Positions 1 to 7,383 of a DNA stretch of 64,000 bases are shown here, piece by piece. This stretch comes from Pseudomonadota bacterium (GTDB lineage: Bacteria; Pseudomonadota; Alphaproteobacteria; Sphingomonadales; Sphingomonadaceae). The stretch is taken from the NCBI GenBank assembly GCA_023391375.1, contig JAEWBB010000011.1:124001-188000 (forward strand), read 5' to 3'. How positions within the stretch are numbered: position 1 is the stretch's first letter; every line of letters begins with the position of its first letter. Under the pieces are notes generated by a model that was given only the letters and a program-made list of their open reading frames with translations, searched no databases and had not been told where the DNA came from. A program made the position numbers and the translations under genes.

Positions 1-15
1 CGCGGGCACAAGATA

Positions 16-44
16 GGCGGGCCCCGGGGGTGCCGGGGCCCGCC
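16..44 (-). terminator. Hairpin downstream of first hsp20 copy
   Basis: A perfect 12-bp GC stem (GGCGGGCCCCGG pairing with CCGGGGCCCGCC) with a 5-base loop lies just past the stop of the first Hsp20 gene. The following T-run on the minus strand is weak. A shortened copy of the same hairpin follows the second Hsp20 gene, so it travelled with the duplicated unit. Confidence 0.6.
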
Positions 45-50
45 AATGGT

Positions 51-551
51 TCACGCGTTCTCCAACTGCTTGGTGGATCGCTTCGTCGGCTGCCCGCCAT
101 CCTGAACTGGGCCGTCGATCCTGGCAGTCTCGCCGCGACCGATGTCGATCTTGCGCGGCTTCATCGCCTCGGGGATTTCTCGCGTGAGCTCGATCGAGAG
201 GAGCCCGTCCCTGAGATCGGCGCCCGTAACCGTAATGTGGTCTGCGAGCCCGAAGCGGCGTTCGAACGACCGGTTGGCGATGCCGCGGTGAATGTAGGTC
301 GCGCCATCATCCTCGCGCTTTTGACCGCTGACGATGAGCTGGTTCTGATGTGCTGTGATGTCGATCTCGTCCTGCGTGAACCCGGCCACCGCAAGCGAAA
401 TGCGGAACTGGTTATCGCCGAGCTTGACGAGGTCGAAGGGCGGGTAGTTGTCCTGCGACTGACCCGAAGCGCTGTTCTCCAGCAATTCGAAGAGACGGTC
501 GAAGCCAACCGTGGAGCGCCGAAAAGGCGCGAAGTCGAAAGCACTTGGCAT
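51..551 (-). CDS. Small heat shock protein, Hsp20/alpha-crystallin family (copy 1)
   Basis: ATP-independent holdase chaperone of 166 residues expected to bind unfolding proteins in the cytoplasm. An N-terminal amphipathic arm leads into an alpha-crystallin domain at about residues 38-130 (FRISLAVAGFTQDEIDI, then the conserved GADLRDGLLSIEL end). A C-terminal I-x-I motif (IDI, residues 135-137) is the type used for oligomer assembly. The start was placed at the ATG after a GGAGG about 11 bases upstream; an upstream in-frame ATG lacks homology. It is nearly identical to the copy at 2540-3040: only 7 of 166 residues differ by eye, five of them between 142 and 153. Closest in style to IbpA-type sHsps of alphaproteobacteria. 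Confidence 0.93.
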   Translation of the reverse strand: MPSAFDFAPFRRSTVGFDRLFELLENSASGQSQDNYPPFDLVKLGDNQFRISLAVAGFTQDEIDITAHQNQLIVSGQKREDDGATYIHRGIANRSFERRFGLADHITVTGADLRDGLLSIELTREIPEAMKPRKIDIGRGETARIDGPVQDGGQPTKRSTKQLENA

Positions 552-640
552 TTTCCATGTCCTCCATCTGAAGCGACTGGCGGACATCGGCACGAGGCCG
601 AGGCCCGTCACCGGGCCCGATTTGGCACCCGGCGGCGGGG

Positions 641-668
641 AAATAATTTCGATAATTTAGGTTTCAAG
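641..668 (-). promoter_or_regulatory. Candidate sigma-32 (RpoH) promoter of hsp20 copy 1
   Basis: On the minus strand CTTGAA is followed after 16 bases by TTATTT and a C-run, about 90 bases before the Hsp20 start. Alphaproteobacterial RpoH promoters have a CTTG-type -35 and a CYTATNT-like -10, so this is a reasonable match. The same two boxes with the same spacing stand before the second copy although the spacer has drifted. Inference; no transcript data. Confidence 0.5.
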
Positions 669-716
669 GGGGTTTGTTCAGGTCTCAAATCGAGTCCCAA
701 GCGCGCTAAGGAGACC

Positions 717-732
717 GTCCGCTTTCGGCCAC
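717..732 (+). repeat. Short interspersed repeat GTCCGCTTTCGGCCAC
   Basis: This 16-mer occurs exactly again at 5059-5074, and a variant (GTCCGCTTTTTGGC) lies near 3206-3219. All copies sit in non-coding gaps of the left 5.5 kb. I recall similar GTCCGCTTT-rich intergenic motifs in sphingomonad genomes, but that was not checked. Confidence 0.5.
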
Positions 733-791
733 TTTTGGTCGCTCGTCTTCCAATTTGTCGCTATGCTTGGAGGGAAAGAGAGTGACCGGCG

Positions 792-971
792 ATGGCGAAG
801 GGCGCGTTCAACGATCCAGCATGTAAAGACTTATCGGATCGGATAACCGTCGAGTTGAATGACGAAGAGTCCGCGTTCTTCTTGCAAGCGCTCGGCAATC
901 CTCCCGCCCCGACAAAGGCATTGCGCGACCTAATGTCTCGGCCGTCTCCTTGGGACCCCGACAAGACCTAA
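792..971 (+). CDS. DUF1778/TacA-like antitoxin C-terminal domain, orphan
   Basis: A 59-residue ORF reading RITVELNDEESAFFLQALGN and then PPAPTKALRDLMSRPSPW. This layout (hydrophobic strand, DEE...F...L, PPxPxxxLRxLM, terminal PxPW) matches the toxin-neutralising tail of DUF1778 (TacA-type) antitoxins that normally pair with a GNAT toxin. The ribbon-helix-helix DNA-binding half seen in full-length members is missing: an in-frame stop lies at 783-785, only six bases upstream of the ATG. No GNAT-toxin gene follows. A GGAGGG lies about 17 bases upstream, farther than ideal. It may be a truncated remnant or a short stand-alone antitoxin. Confidence 0.5.
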   Translation: MAKGAFNDPACKDLSDRITVELNDEESAFFLQALGNPPAPTKALRDLMSRPSPWDPDKT

Positions 972-1103
972 GCGTCTTGTTGTTCCTATCGGGCGCCGGA
1001 ACCAGACTGTTCGCTGTCAGCCATAGACGGACACATGGCCGTCGACGGCGAATGGCAAAATCAGCGAAAGCCATTCCGCGGCACCCAGGGACGCGTCCGA
1101 GAA

Positions 1104-1760
1104 TTAGCGCGCTCGGGAGCGCCGATAGCCCGCGGCACGCGCCTCGGCTTCGGTGCAGAACATCTGCTCGGCTCGTGTTCCTTCGTAGTAGGGCATGCCG
1201 GGAAGATGGTAGATCCAATCTCCCCGGCGCGACCGGTTTCCCTTGATCCTGCAGTCCGAATTGGGCGAGGCGCGCACGACAACACGGCCGCGCGCTTCTT
1301 CGTAGCGCTGTTGGGGCGGCGACGCCTCTGCATGTCGGACTTCTTCAGGCATGTCGAACGTGCCTGCCCAAATGCCGCGTCTGCTTACCCGCGCCGCTTC
1401 CTCGGCTGAAACATACTCCTGGCTGTACCGCCGAAAGGCGACTGCGTAGCCTGTCGCGACCATGAGTCGATTGAGATCGGTGTCGCCCGCACGGCATCGC
1501 GCGACTGTCCGCCCAAATCGATCCGTGCCTTGTCCGGAGCAGGCCACCGTGCGCCCGGCTACCAGTTCCGCCAGCCTGCGGCCGGCTTCCTGCCCGCAGT
1601 TCCATTTTCGACCATTGCGATCGCACATCTGCGAAAGCTCCGGAGCGTCGATACCGAACAGCCTGATGTCACCGCCCGCGATCACCATCGTATCTCCGTC
1701 TACGACGCGGGCTGTGCCGACAATTGGATCGGTGGCGAGCAGGAGGAGAGCCGTTAACAT
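1104..1760 (-). CDS. Thermonuclease (SNase-like) family protein, probably exported
   Basis: A staphylococcal-nuclease-fold protein of 218 residues. The family hydrolyses DNA and RNA phosphodiesters in a Ca2+-dependent way, usually outside the cytoplasm. Catalytic-type residues are present: R33 and E41 in RLFGIDAPELSQ and R84 in DRFGR, equivalent to SNase R35, E43 and R87. A short hydrophobic N-terminus (MLTALLLLA) looks like a signal. After the OB fold (about 1-125) comes an extension with a CxIKGNxSRRGxxIYHLPG-like module and a C-terminal SEAEARAAGYRRSRA-like end common in alphaproteobacterial thermonucleases. A TTG start at 1841 would add 27 residues and has a better AGGA just upstream, so the start is uncertain. 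Confidence 0.8.
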   Translation of the reverse strand: MLTALLLLATDPIVGTARVVDGDTMVIAGGDIRLFGIDAPELSQMCDRNGRKWNCGQEAGRRLAELVAGRTVACSGQGTDRFGRTVARCRAGDTDLNRLMVATGYAVAFRRYSQEYVSAEEAARVSRRGIWAGTFDMPEEVRHAEASPPQQRYEEARGRVVVRASPNSDCRIKGNRSRRGDWIYHLPGMPYYEGTRAEQMFCTEAEARAAGYRRSRAR

Positions 1761-1899
1761 CAGGCCATCGTTGTCATTTGCGGGCCTGACCGCAACTGGA
1801 AAAGGTCCGCTGGGGCAGACCCCCCTAGGTAAAATCAACAAGGTCCTAGAAACCGCAACGACGGTTTAAAGGGGACGGTCCGCGAGCGGTCAGTTACAG

Positions 1900-2082
1900 C
1901 TATTCTTGGTTTGGCTCCTGCGTGCCAGCGGGGATCCACCGAGAAAGCTCTATCAGGAAGTCGGGTAGACTGGGGATTTTGAGGGCTAGTTCTTTTGCTT
2001 CAGCCGTCATGTTGGCTTCGGCAACCTCACCCGCGGCGAGGAGCCGGCGGCGAACGATTTCTTCCATCTGTGATCGGTCCAT
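1900..2082 (-). CDS. Small hypothetical protein
   Basis: A 60-residue acidic/amphipathic protein with no family I recognise. The ATG has AGGAAG at a good distance (8-9 bases) upstream, which supports translation; a TTG two codons earlier is an alternative. The sequence is mostly helical in appearance (QMEEIVRRRLLAAGEVAEAN), with a hydrophobic patch near the middle (SLPDFLIELSRWIP) and no cysteines or membrane segment. It lies between the thermonuclease and DUF6894 genes on the same strand, in a region of small accessory genes. Confidence 0.4.
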   Translation of the reverse strand: MDRSQMEEIVRRRLLAAGEVAEANMTAEAKELALKIPSLPDFLIELSRWIPAGTQEPNQE

Positions 2083-2273
2083 CCGCAACTTCCTTTTTCT
2101 CTTATGGGCTCCCGTTTACAATGTAGGATGGGCCACATCTCCGATCCAGACGGCAACCAGTGCCAAGTGCGGGAATGACGCGAATGTCCGTCCGGTTTGC
2201 GCGGTACGGCCTTCAAGGCGGACAGTCCGCTAACGGCCAACTCCGGTATTCAGGTCGAGAGGCAATGAAGACG

Positions 2274-2486
2274 TCAGAGCGGTATCTGAAAAACGGCTCG
2301 TTGGAATTCGTCGACCACTCCCAGCCAGCCGACATAAGGTGGTTTGCCTGCCAAGACGCGCGCTTCCCAAAGATCGACGACGTGGGCGGCGGCGTGTTCT
2401 CGGACCGCCTCGATGTGCGGAAGGTCCATCCCCACGAGATCGGGGATTACACCATCGTCGGTGTGAACATTGAAAAAATACCTCAC
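2274..2486 (-). CDS. DUF6894 domain protein
   Basis: A 70-residue protein starting MRYFFNVHTDDGVIPDLVGM and continuing with DLPHIEAVREHAAAHVVDL. The opening RYFFxVxD...PDxxGxxLPxxxAAxxEA pattern is that of the DUF6894 family, small proteins widespread in Rhizobiales and sphingomonads with no established function. The start codon is GTG. The domain appears complete. It sits immediately upstream of the second Hsp20 copy's terminator, oriented the same way as both Hsp20 genes. Confidence 0.75.
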   Translation of the reverse strand: MRYFFNVHTDDGVIPDLVGMDLPHIEAVREHAAAHVVDLWEARVLAGKPPYVGWLGVVDEFQRAVFQIPL

Positions 2487-2509
2487 CGTGGTCGTTCCCG
2501 AGAACGGCA

Positions 2510-2529
2510 GGCCCCGGGGCGCCGGGGCC
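2510..2529 (-). terminator. Hairpin downstream of second hsp20 copy
   Basis: An 8-bp perfect stem (GGCCCCGG/CCGGGGCC, GGCG loop) just past the stop of the second Hsp20 gene. It is a shortened counterpart of the 12-bp hairpin at 16-44; the outer stem pairs have decayed. The T-run is weak. Confidence 0.5.
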
Positions 2530-2539
2530 CGCCAATGGT

Positions 2540-3040
2540 TCAGGCGTTCTCCAGCTGCTTGGTGGACCGCTTCGTCGGCTGCGGGCCATCCTGACGCGGG
2601 GCGTCGATCCCTGCAGCCTCGCCGCGACCGATGTCGATCTTGCGCGGTTTCATCGCCTCGGGGATTTCTCTCATGAGCTCGATCGAGAGAAGGCCGTCCC
2701 TGAGATCGGCGCCCGTGACCGTAATGTGGTCCGCGAGTCCGAAGCGGCGTTCGAACGACCGGTTGGCGATGCCGCGGTGAATGTAGGTCGCGCCGTCATC
2801 CTCGCGCTTCTGACCGCTGACGATGAGCTGGTTCTGGTGCGCGGTGATGTCGATCTCGTCCTGCGTGAACCCGGCCACCGCAAGCGAAATGCGGAACTGG
2901 TTATCGCCAAGTTTGACGAGGTCAAAAGGCGGGTAGTTGTCCTGCGACTGACCCGAGGCGCTGTTCTCCAGCAGTTCGAAGAGACGGTCGAAGCCAACCG
3001 TGGAGCGCCGGAAAGGCGCGAAGTTGAAAGCACTTGGCAT
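2540..3040 (-). CDS. Small heat shock protein, Hsp20/alpha-crystallin family (copy 2)
   Basis: A second 166-residue sHsp holdase with alpha-crystallin domain at about 38-130 and IDI motif at 135-137. Compared with the first copy it carries D6N, T123M and five changes between residues 142 and 153; the chaperone core is identical by eye. The start is the ATG equivalent to that of copy 1. Flanking DNA on both sides (terminator hairpin, 5' leader and promoter boxes) is also shared, so the whole transcription unit was duplicated about 2.5 kb apart. Differences only in the tail suggest either recent duplication or gene conversion of the core. Confidence 0.93.
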   Translation of the reverse strand: MPSAFNFAPFRRSTVGFDRLFELLENSASGQSQDNYPPFDLVKLGDNQFRISLAVAGFTQDEIDITAHQNQLIVSGQKREDDGATYIHRGIANRSFERRFGLADHITVTGADLRDGLLSIELMREIPEAMKPRKIDIGRGEAAGIDAPRQDGPQPTKRSTKQLENA

Positions 3041-3128
3041 TTTTCTGGCCTCCATCTGAAGCGACTGGCGGACATCGGCACCAGGCCGAGGCCCGTCACC
3101 GGGCCCGATTTGGCACCCGGCGGCGGGG

Positions 3129-3156
3129 AAATAATTTTGACATTTCCGATTTCAAG
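3129..3156 (-). promoter_or_regulatory. Candidate sigma-32 (RpoH) promoter of hsp20 copy 2
   Basis: CTTGAA, 16 bases, TTATTT followed by a C-run on the minus strand, in the same position relative to the gene as in copy 1. The spacer differs at many positions from copy 1 while the boxes are kept. Confidence 0.5.
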
Positions 3157-3241
3157 ACGGATCATTCAGGTCTAGAATCGACCGCCAAGCGCTCCAAAAG
3201 TGACCGTCCGCTTTTTGGCTGAGATTGAGTCTGCGCCTATA

Positions 3242-4954
3242 TTATTCGATCGTCTGACTCTTACCCTGCCGCGGGAAGCTGACCTTTACGCCGTGAACAA
3301 TGCCCTTCGTGGTCAGTTTCGCGCCGTCCCAATCGATTTCCGCGAGGTCTCGCGCTCGCCACCATGCGCCGAGCTCGCCCATCGGGCCGATCCACAGTTT
3401 GCCGCGATAGCGGTCGAGAATCGCCAGTTCGGCGTCGCGTTTGGGACCGTGATCCGGATGGACGAGGATAGTCGCCACGCCGCCCCGCTCCGCGATCCGG
3501 TCGATGAGCGCGATTGAGGCGTCGCGGCGTTCAGCGAAGCTCGGCTTGGCCTCGTCCTCGATCGCCACCGGGAATTCCCACACTGGGACCAGCCCCGGCC
3601 CGGCCCGGCCGACGACGAGCTGGTAGGGATAGTTGGTCAGCGCGTTCGCGGCGGTGAGGTCGGAGGTGTAGTGATAGCCACTAGCCGCCAACGCCTGCGG
3701 CAGGCTCGGCGGATTGCGCAGATGACCTGGCCGGAAGCTCTCCGTCCTTTGACCAATACCGGCGTCAAGCAGATATTTCGATACCCTGAGTTCGCCGAGC
3801 ACCGTTCCGCCATGCGCCGTTTGCTGGCTATTCACCACCGGGTGATAATCGGGATAAGCCTCACTTCCGTCGCCAGTCTCGAACATGTTGAAGGCACGGG
3901 CGTGGCTCACCGAGTGGCTGCCCACCTCCATGCCCAGCTCCTCCAGCTGCTTGAGCTGCGGTAGCGTGTCCTTGGTGAAGAAGACGTCGTCGTTCCAATC
4001 GCGGACATATTTCGTCTGCATGAAGAAGGTCTGCCTCAGCCCGCGCGCCTTCAGCGCCTTGGCCAGTTCGACAGAATCGGTGAGGGCCTGATTGGCATCG
4101 AGGTCATGGGTAATGACTAGGCTCGCCGTGAAGGGCGCCGGCGCGGTGCCGATCAGGTAGGCGTTGGGCTCGTTGGCGACGTAGAAATCGCGGACCGCGT
4201 CGACCAGCCGGTCGAGCCCGTCGGCATAGACGTTGACATATGCGCCGGCGAGCGGCTCGGCACGCAAGTTGTAGGCGCGGTTGGCATAGCTGCCGACATC
4301 GATTCCAAGCACACAAGCCTGTCCGCTGGCCGTGTTGCAGCTCATCGCCACCGAGCCGTCGTCGAAGCGCGCCATCACCCGCGCCCCAGCAAGCTTGATC
4401 GCCTGGCTGCCGAGCGTGGCTTCCATACCGGCGGCATTGAGCGGGGTGGTGGCGCCACCGTCCCACGCCACCGCTTTGCGGCCCCGGTCGGGCACTTGGC
4501 CCGAAATGCCAAACAGCGGCTCCAACCCGCCCCCGGCGAGATCGAATGTCATCAGGCCGCCGCCGCCACGAACGAAGGCGGCGAGCGCCCGGATGTCCTC
4601 GCCCTTCAGCGCCTTCCCGCTAATAAGCGGATAGGCGATCACCGCATGGTGCTTCGTCGCTTCTCCCACATCGCGGGTGAACGTCGCCGGGATGCCGCGC
4701 GCCTTCAGCGCTCGCACCATCCCGATCCAGTCGCTGTCGACGTCGGTGACAAGCACCGCCAGCCGGCTCGGCCCGCCGCCGCCATGATCCTCGACCCGCG
4801 GCGGCGCGGATTCTGGGATCGGAGTTTTCGCCGCCGGCCCTTCGAGGCCGGGGATGATCCTCACGTCGACCCGCGTCTTCCAATAAAGCCAGGCGGCAAT
4901 TAGCCCCCCGAGGACAAGTAGAATGACGGCGAGCTTGCGTAGGCTTGGGTTCAT
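3242..4954 (-). CDS. Membrane-anchored polysaccharide deacetylase family protein
   Basis: A 570-residue protein with one N-terminal membrane segment (about residues 8-26), a proline-rich linker, a middle domain of about 200 residues with a glutamine-amidotransferase-like look (RGGGGLMTFDLAGG), and a C-terminal NodB-type carbohydrate esterase domain. The metal-site signatures THDLD (first motif) and HSVSHA (HxxxH motif) are present, with a late ILVHPDHGP segment. Such enzymes remove acetyl groups from cell-envelope or capsular polysaccharides in the periplasm. The ATG start gives the membrane anchor directly; no strong ribosome site is seen. No glycosyltransferase genes flank it, so the substrate is unknown. 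Confidence 0.82.
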   Translation of the reverse strand: MNPSLRKLAVILLVLGGLIAAWLYWKTRVDVRIIPGLEGPAAKTPIPESAPPRVEDHGGGGPSRLAVLVTDVDSDWIGMVRALKARGIPATFTRDVGEATKHHAVIAYPLISGKALKGEDIRALAAFVRGGGGLMTFDLAGGGLEPLFGISGQVPDRGRKAVAWDGGATTPLNAAGMEATLGSQAIKLAGARVMARFDDGSVAMSCNTASGQACVLGIDVGSYANRAYNLRAEPLAGAYVNVYADGLDRLVDAVRDFYVANEPNAYLIGTAPAPFTASLVITHDLDANQALTDSVELAKALKARGLRQTFFMQTKYVRDWNDDVFFTKDTLPQLKQLEELGMEVGSHSVSHARAFNMFETGDGSEAYPDYHPVVNSQQTAHGGTVLGELRVSKYLLDAGIGQRTESFRPGHLRNPPSLPQALAASGYHYTSDLTAANALTNYPYQLVVGRAGPGLVPVWEFPVAIEDEAKPSFAERRDASIALIDRIAERGGVATILVHPDHGPKRDAELAILDRYRGKLWIGPMGELGAWWRARDLAEIDWDGAKLTTKGIVHGVKVSFPRQGKSQTIE

Positions 4955-5058
4955 ACTGGGGAGATCTCAGGTCGATGAAGAAACGCCAAGTCACACAACG
5001 AGGACTGACGTATGTCAACGAATGTCAGGGAGTACAGTGCAGAGGCCGTTAGGAGTCG

Positions 5059-5074
5059 GTCCGCTTTCGGCCAC
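5059..5074 (+). repeat. Short interspersed repeat, second exact copy
   Basis: GTCCGCTTTCGGCCAC, identical to 717-732. It lies just past the stop of the small gene at 5077-5289. Related GC-rich fragments are seen near 2222-2240 and 5383-5404 but are too divergent to score confidently by eye. Confidence 0.5.
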
Positions 5075-5076
5075 GC

Positions 5077-5289
5077 TCAGACGTAGATGCCGTAGTCAAC
5101 TTGCGAGAGGTAAACATCGACGGCCTCGAAACCCTCCGCTGTTTCGAGGAGCGAGTTCGGACTGTCTCCCAACCAGACATTCAACTGTGCCATCCAAGGC
5201 CTGACAAAATTCTTGTCGCCTAAGATGCGGAGGGCGCGGCGCATCACAGCCCGCCGCCGCTTCGATACCAATATCGCGTCGTTCGACAT
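5077..5289 (-). CDS. Xre/MbcA/ParS toxin-binding-domain protein (DUF2384), orphan
   Basis: A 70-residue protein whose second half (MAQLNVWLGDSPNSLLETAE, then GFEAVDVYLSQVDYGIYV) matches the C-terminal toxin-binding domain of Xre/MbcA/ParS antitoxins, which typically end with a segment like LLxTxxGxxAVxxYLxQIDYGxYA. Those antitoxins pair with RES-domain toxins that degrade NAD. Here the N-terminal helix-turn-helix is absent or very short and no RES-domain gene is adjacent, so the protein is an orphan. A TTG start five codons upstream is possible. It may be a remnant or a solitary regulator. Confidence 0.6.
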   Translation of the reverse strand: MSNDAILVSKRRRAVMRRALRILGDKNFVRPWMAQLNVWLGDSPNSLLETAEGFEAVDVYLSQVDYGIYV

Positions 5290-5525
5290 AGACAGAGAAT
5301 ACAAACCTACGCAGGTTGGGCCAAGGCAAGAATGATTTCGATCGCTGGGGGCGAATGACTGAAAAGCCCTCGTGTCGGCGTGAAGCGGACGTCCCGTGAC
5401 CGGCCATTAGTTTTCAGCGAGGGCTGCCTTGCCATCGAGTAACGATTCGATCGTTGGCAACTTCCGAAATAACTCAGACTTCGTAATGAGCTAGAGGCGT
5501 CGTGCGGATTCTAGGGAACCAAGAT

Positions 5526-6293
5526 TCAACCGCCAAAAGCTCCCAACAATACTTTCAAGGAATGATCATGGGTCATGTCGAGGTGGAGAGGCGTGACCCC
5601 GATATATCCTTCGGCGACCGCTTCGAGGTCAGTCGCGTGGCCCGGCGTTTCGACGGTCGCGGCGAGTCCGAACCAGAAATAGGGAAAACCGCGCGGATCC
5701 TTGCGGTCGATGACCTGCAGCCGGCCGTAATCCCGGCGTCCCTGGCGGCAAACGCGAATGCCCTTGACCGCATCGGCGGGCAGGGCGGGAAAGTTGACGT
5801 TGACCAGCGTGCCCGGCTCGATGCGGGCGTCGATCAAGGGGCCGAGCACGCGTGTCGCCCAGCCTTCCGCCGCGGAAAATGGAACGGTGTCACCCATGCC
5901 TTCGCGGGAATAGGCTTGCGACAGGGCGATCGAGGGCACGCCGGCCAAGGCACCTTCCATCGCGGCGGAGACCGTGCCCGAATAGGTCACGTCCTCGGCA
6001 AGGTTCGCACCCCGGTTGACGCCGGACAGGATCAGCACCGGCTTGGCGTCCTTCATCAGGTGGGCAAGCGCCAGCATGACGCAATCGGTCGGCGTGCCGC
6101 TGACCCCGAAGCGCTTGTCGCCCATCCGTCGGATACGAAGGGGCTTGGTGAGGGTCAGCGAGTGGCCGGCGCCCGAATTCTCCTCGAGCGGCGCCACCGC
6201 CCAGACGTCGTCCGACAAGGTCGCGGCGACGCGTTCGAGAACGGCGAAACCGGCCGCGTGGATCCCGTCGTCGTTCGTGAGGAGGATTCGCAT
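5526..6293 (-). CDS. surE: 5'/3'-nucleotidase SurE
   Basis: A metal-dependent nucleotidase (255 residues) that dephosphorylates nucleoside monophosphates and is linked to stationary-phase survival. The start MRILLTNDDG places the metal-binding NDD at residues 7-9. The remaining hallmarks follow in order: ENSGAGHSLT, SGTPTDCV, and SGVNRGANLAEDVTYSGTVS. Length is normal for the family. The earlier in-frame start (19 codons upstream) was rejected because SurE proteins begin at MRIL. In many proteobacteria surE neighbours pcm, nlpD and rpoS; none of these is here. It is divergent from dksA. Confidence 0.95.
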   Translation of the reverse strand: MRILLTNDDGIHAAGFAVLERVAATLSDDVWAVAPLEENSGAGHSLTLTKPLRIRRMGDKRFGVSGTPTDCVMLALAHLMKDAKPVLILSGVNRGANLAEDVTYSGTVSAAMEGALAGVPSIALSQAYSREGMGDTVPFSAAEGWATRVLGPLIDARIEPGTLVNVNFPALPADAVKGIRVCRQGRRDYGRLQVIDRKDPRGFPYFWFGLAATVETPGHATDLEAVAEGYIGVTPLHLDMTHDHSLKVLLGAFGG

Positions 6294-6535
6294 CCCCGCT
6301 CGATGGACAAGATACGGAGTGGCCGCAAGCAAGTGCGCTGAATCGGTCACAGGTTGCCGATTTGTCGAAAAAGCGTGCGGTCAGTTCTTGTTAAGCTCAA
6401 CCACATTAACTAATGCGCTTCAGGGGTTGTCGGTGTTCATCGCTAAGTAGCGGGAATATCTTGTCAATTCCGCCCCCGGTTGGTCCGGGAGTTCCCGGCC
6501 CGACTGCGGCGGATACGCGTGCAGGGGAGGGTGAT

Positions 6536-6997
6536 ATGGCGACTGCGCTCAAGGACATCTACGGGGACGGCGGCAACTTTGCGGCCATCATGCTTCCGGC
6601 TGATTACCGTCCGTCGGACAGCGACGACTTCATGTGCATCGAGCACAAGGCTTACTTCCTGGGCAAGCTGATGGCCTGGAAGGAATCGATCATCGAAGAA
6701 AGCCGGGCGACGATGGCCCAGCTGCAGATCGACTCGCTGCGCGAGCCCGACCTGGCAGACCGCGCGTCGAGCGAGACCGACTGGTCGATCGAGCTGCGTA
6801 CCCGCGACCGGCAACGCAAGCTGATCGCCAAGATCGATAGCGCCGTTCGCCGCCTTTACGAGGGCGAATACGGCTATTGCGAAGTGACCGGCGAACCGAT
6901 CTCGCTGGGCCGGCTCGAAGCCCGCCCGATCGCGACCATGACACTGGAAGCACAGGAAAAGCACGAGCGGGTCGAACGCGTCAGCCGCGACGACTAA
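6536..6997 (+). CDS. dksA: RNA polymerase-binding protein DksA (single-cysteine type)
   Basis: A transcription factor of 153 residues that enters the RNA polymerase secondary channel and acts with ppGpp in the stringent response. A coiled coil spans about residues 40-105 (FMCIEHKAYFLGKLMAWKES onward) with the Asp-rich tip, followed by the globular segment GEYGYCEVTGEPISLGRLEA. The usual C4 zinc finger is reduced to a single cysteine: the second, third and fourth are replaced (CEVTG; ATMTLEAQEKHE). This is typical of many alphaproteobacterial DksA proteins. The start was chosen from GGAGG 8 bases before ATG; upstream starts have no homology. A strong terminator follows. Confidence 0.93.
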   Translation: MATALKDIYGDGGNFAAIMLPADYRPSDSDDFMCIEHKAYFLGKLMAWKESIIEESRATMAQLQIDSLREPDLADRASSETDWSIELRTRDRQRKLIAKIDSAVRRLYEGEYGYCEVTGEPISLGRLEARPIATMTLEAQEKHERVERVSRDD

Positions 6998-7022
6998 TCA
7001 CTTTTCCGTTTGTTCAAATGAA

Positions 7023-7052
7023 AAGGGCCGGTCCCCCGTGGGGCCGGCCCTT
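7023..7052 (+). terminator. dksA: Rho-independent terminator after dksA
   Basis: AAGGGCCGG pairs with CCGGCCCTT around a short inner stem (CCCC/GGGG), followed by TCTT. The A-rich flank on the other side means it could also end transcripts of the minus-strand DUF465 gene that stops at 7074. Confidence 0.8.
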
Positions 7053-7073
7053 CTTGCTGGTATCGCGCGGGCG

Positions 7074-7229
7074 CTAGTGCCCGACCATCGCGTCCTTCAG
7101 CCTTAATTTCTCTTTTTTCATCCGGTGGAGGAGATCGTCGTCGGGATGGGAACGATGCTCTTCGATCTCGATCTGAGCGTGAAGAGCGGCATGTTTAGAT
7201 GCGAGTGCCTCAACCTGGGCTTTGTCCAT
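7074..7229 (-). CDS. YdcH/DUF465 family small protein (copy A)
   Basis: A 51-residue protein reading MDKAQVEALASKHAALHAQI and then RMKKEKLRLKDAM. The pattern (xLxxKHxxLxxxIxxE...PDDxxLxxMKKxKLxLKD) is that of DUF465/YdcH, small helical-hairpin proteins of unknown function, common in alphaproteobacteria and often present in several copies. The ATG has an AAAGGAAA ribosome site. It is divergent from a second family member at 7384-7581, about 150 bases away. Confidence 0.8.
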   Translation of the reverse strand: MDKAQVEALASKHAALHAQIEIEEHRSHPDDDLLHRMKKEKLRLKDAMVGH

Positions 7230-7383
7230 CGGTCAATTTCCTTTCGTTGGCTGACGCGTGACAACCTCATGACTAAATCACGAAGTCGGTCGAAAGTCGC
7301 GCCATTTCGACTCGTTCCGGCCCCGGCGCGGGGCGGTTCGCCGATAGTGACCGCCGGACAGCGCTGGGTTAAGGAAAGGGGAT

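Noticed and set aside
1..5500. Insertion sequence or integrative element in the accessory-looking left end
   Set aside because: No transposase, integrase, terminal inverted repeats or target duplications were seen; the long repeat is the hsp20 unit itself.
6413..6535. Longer DksA N-terminus from an ATG at 6413
   Set aside because: The 41 extra codons show no homology and the ATG at 6536 has a strong GGAGG site.
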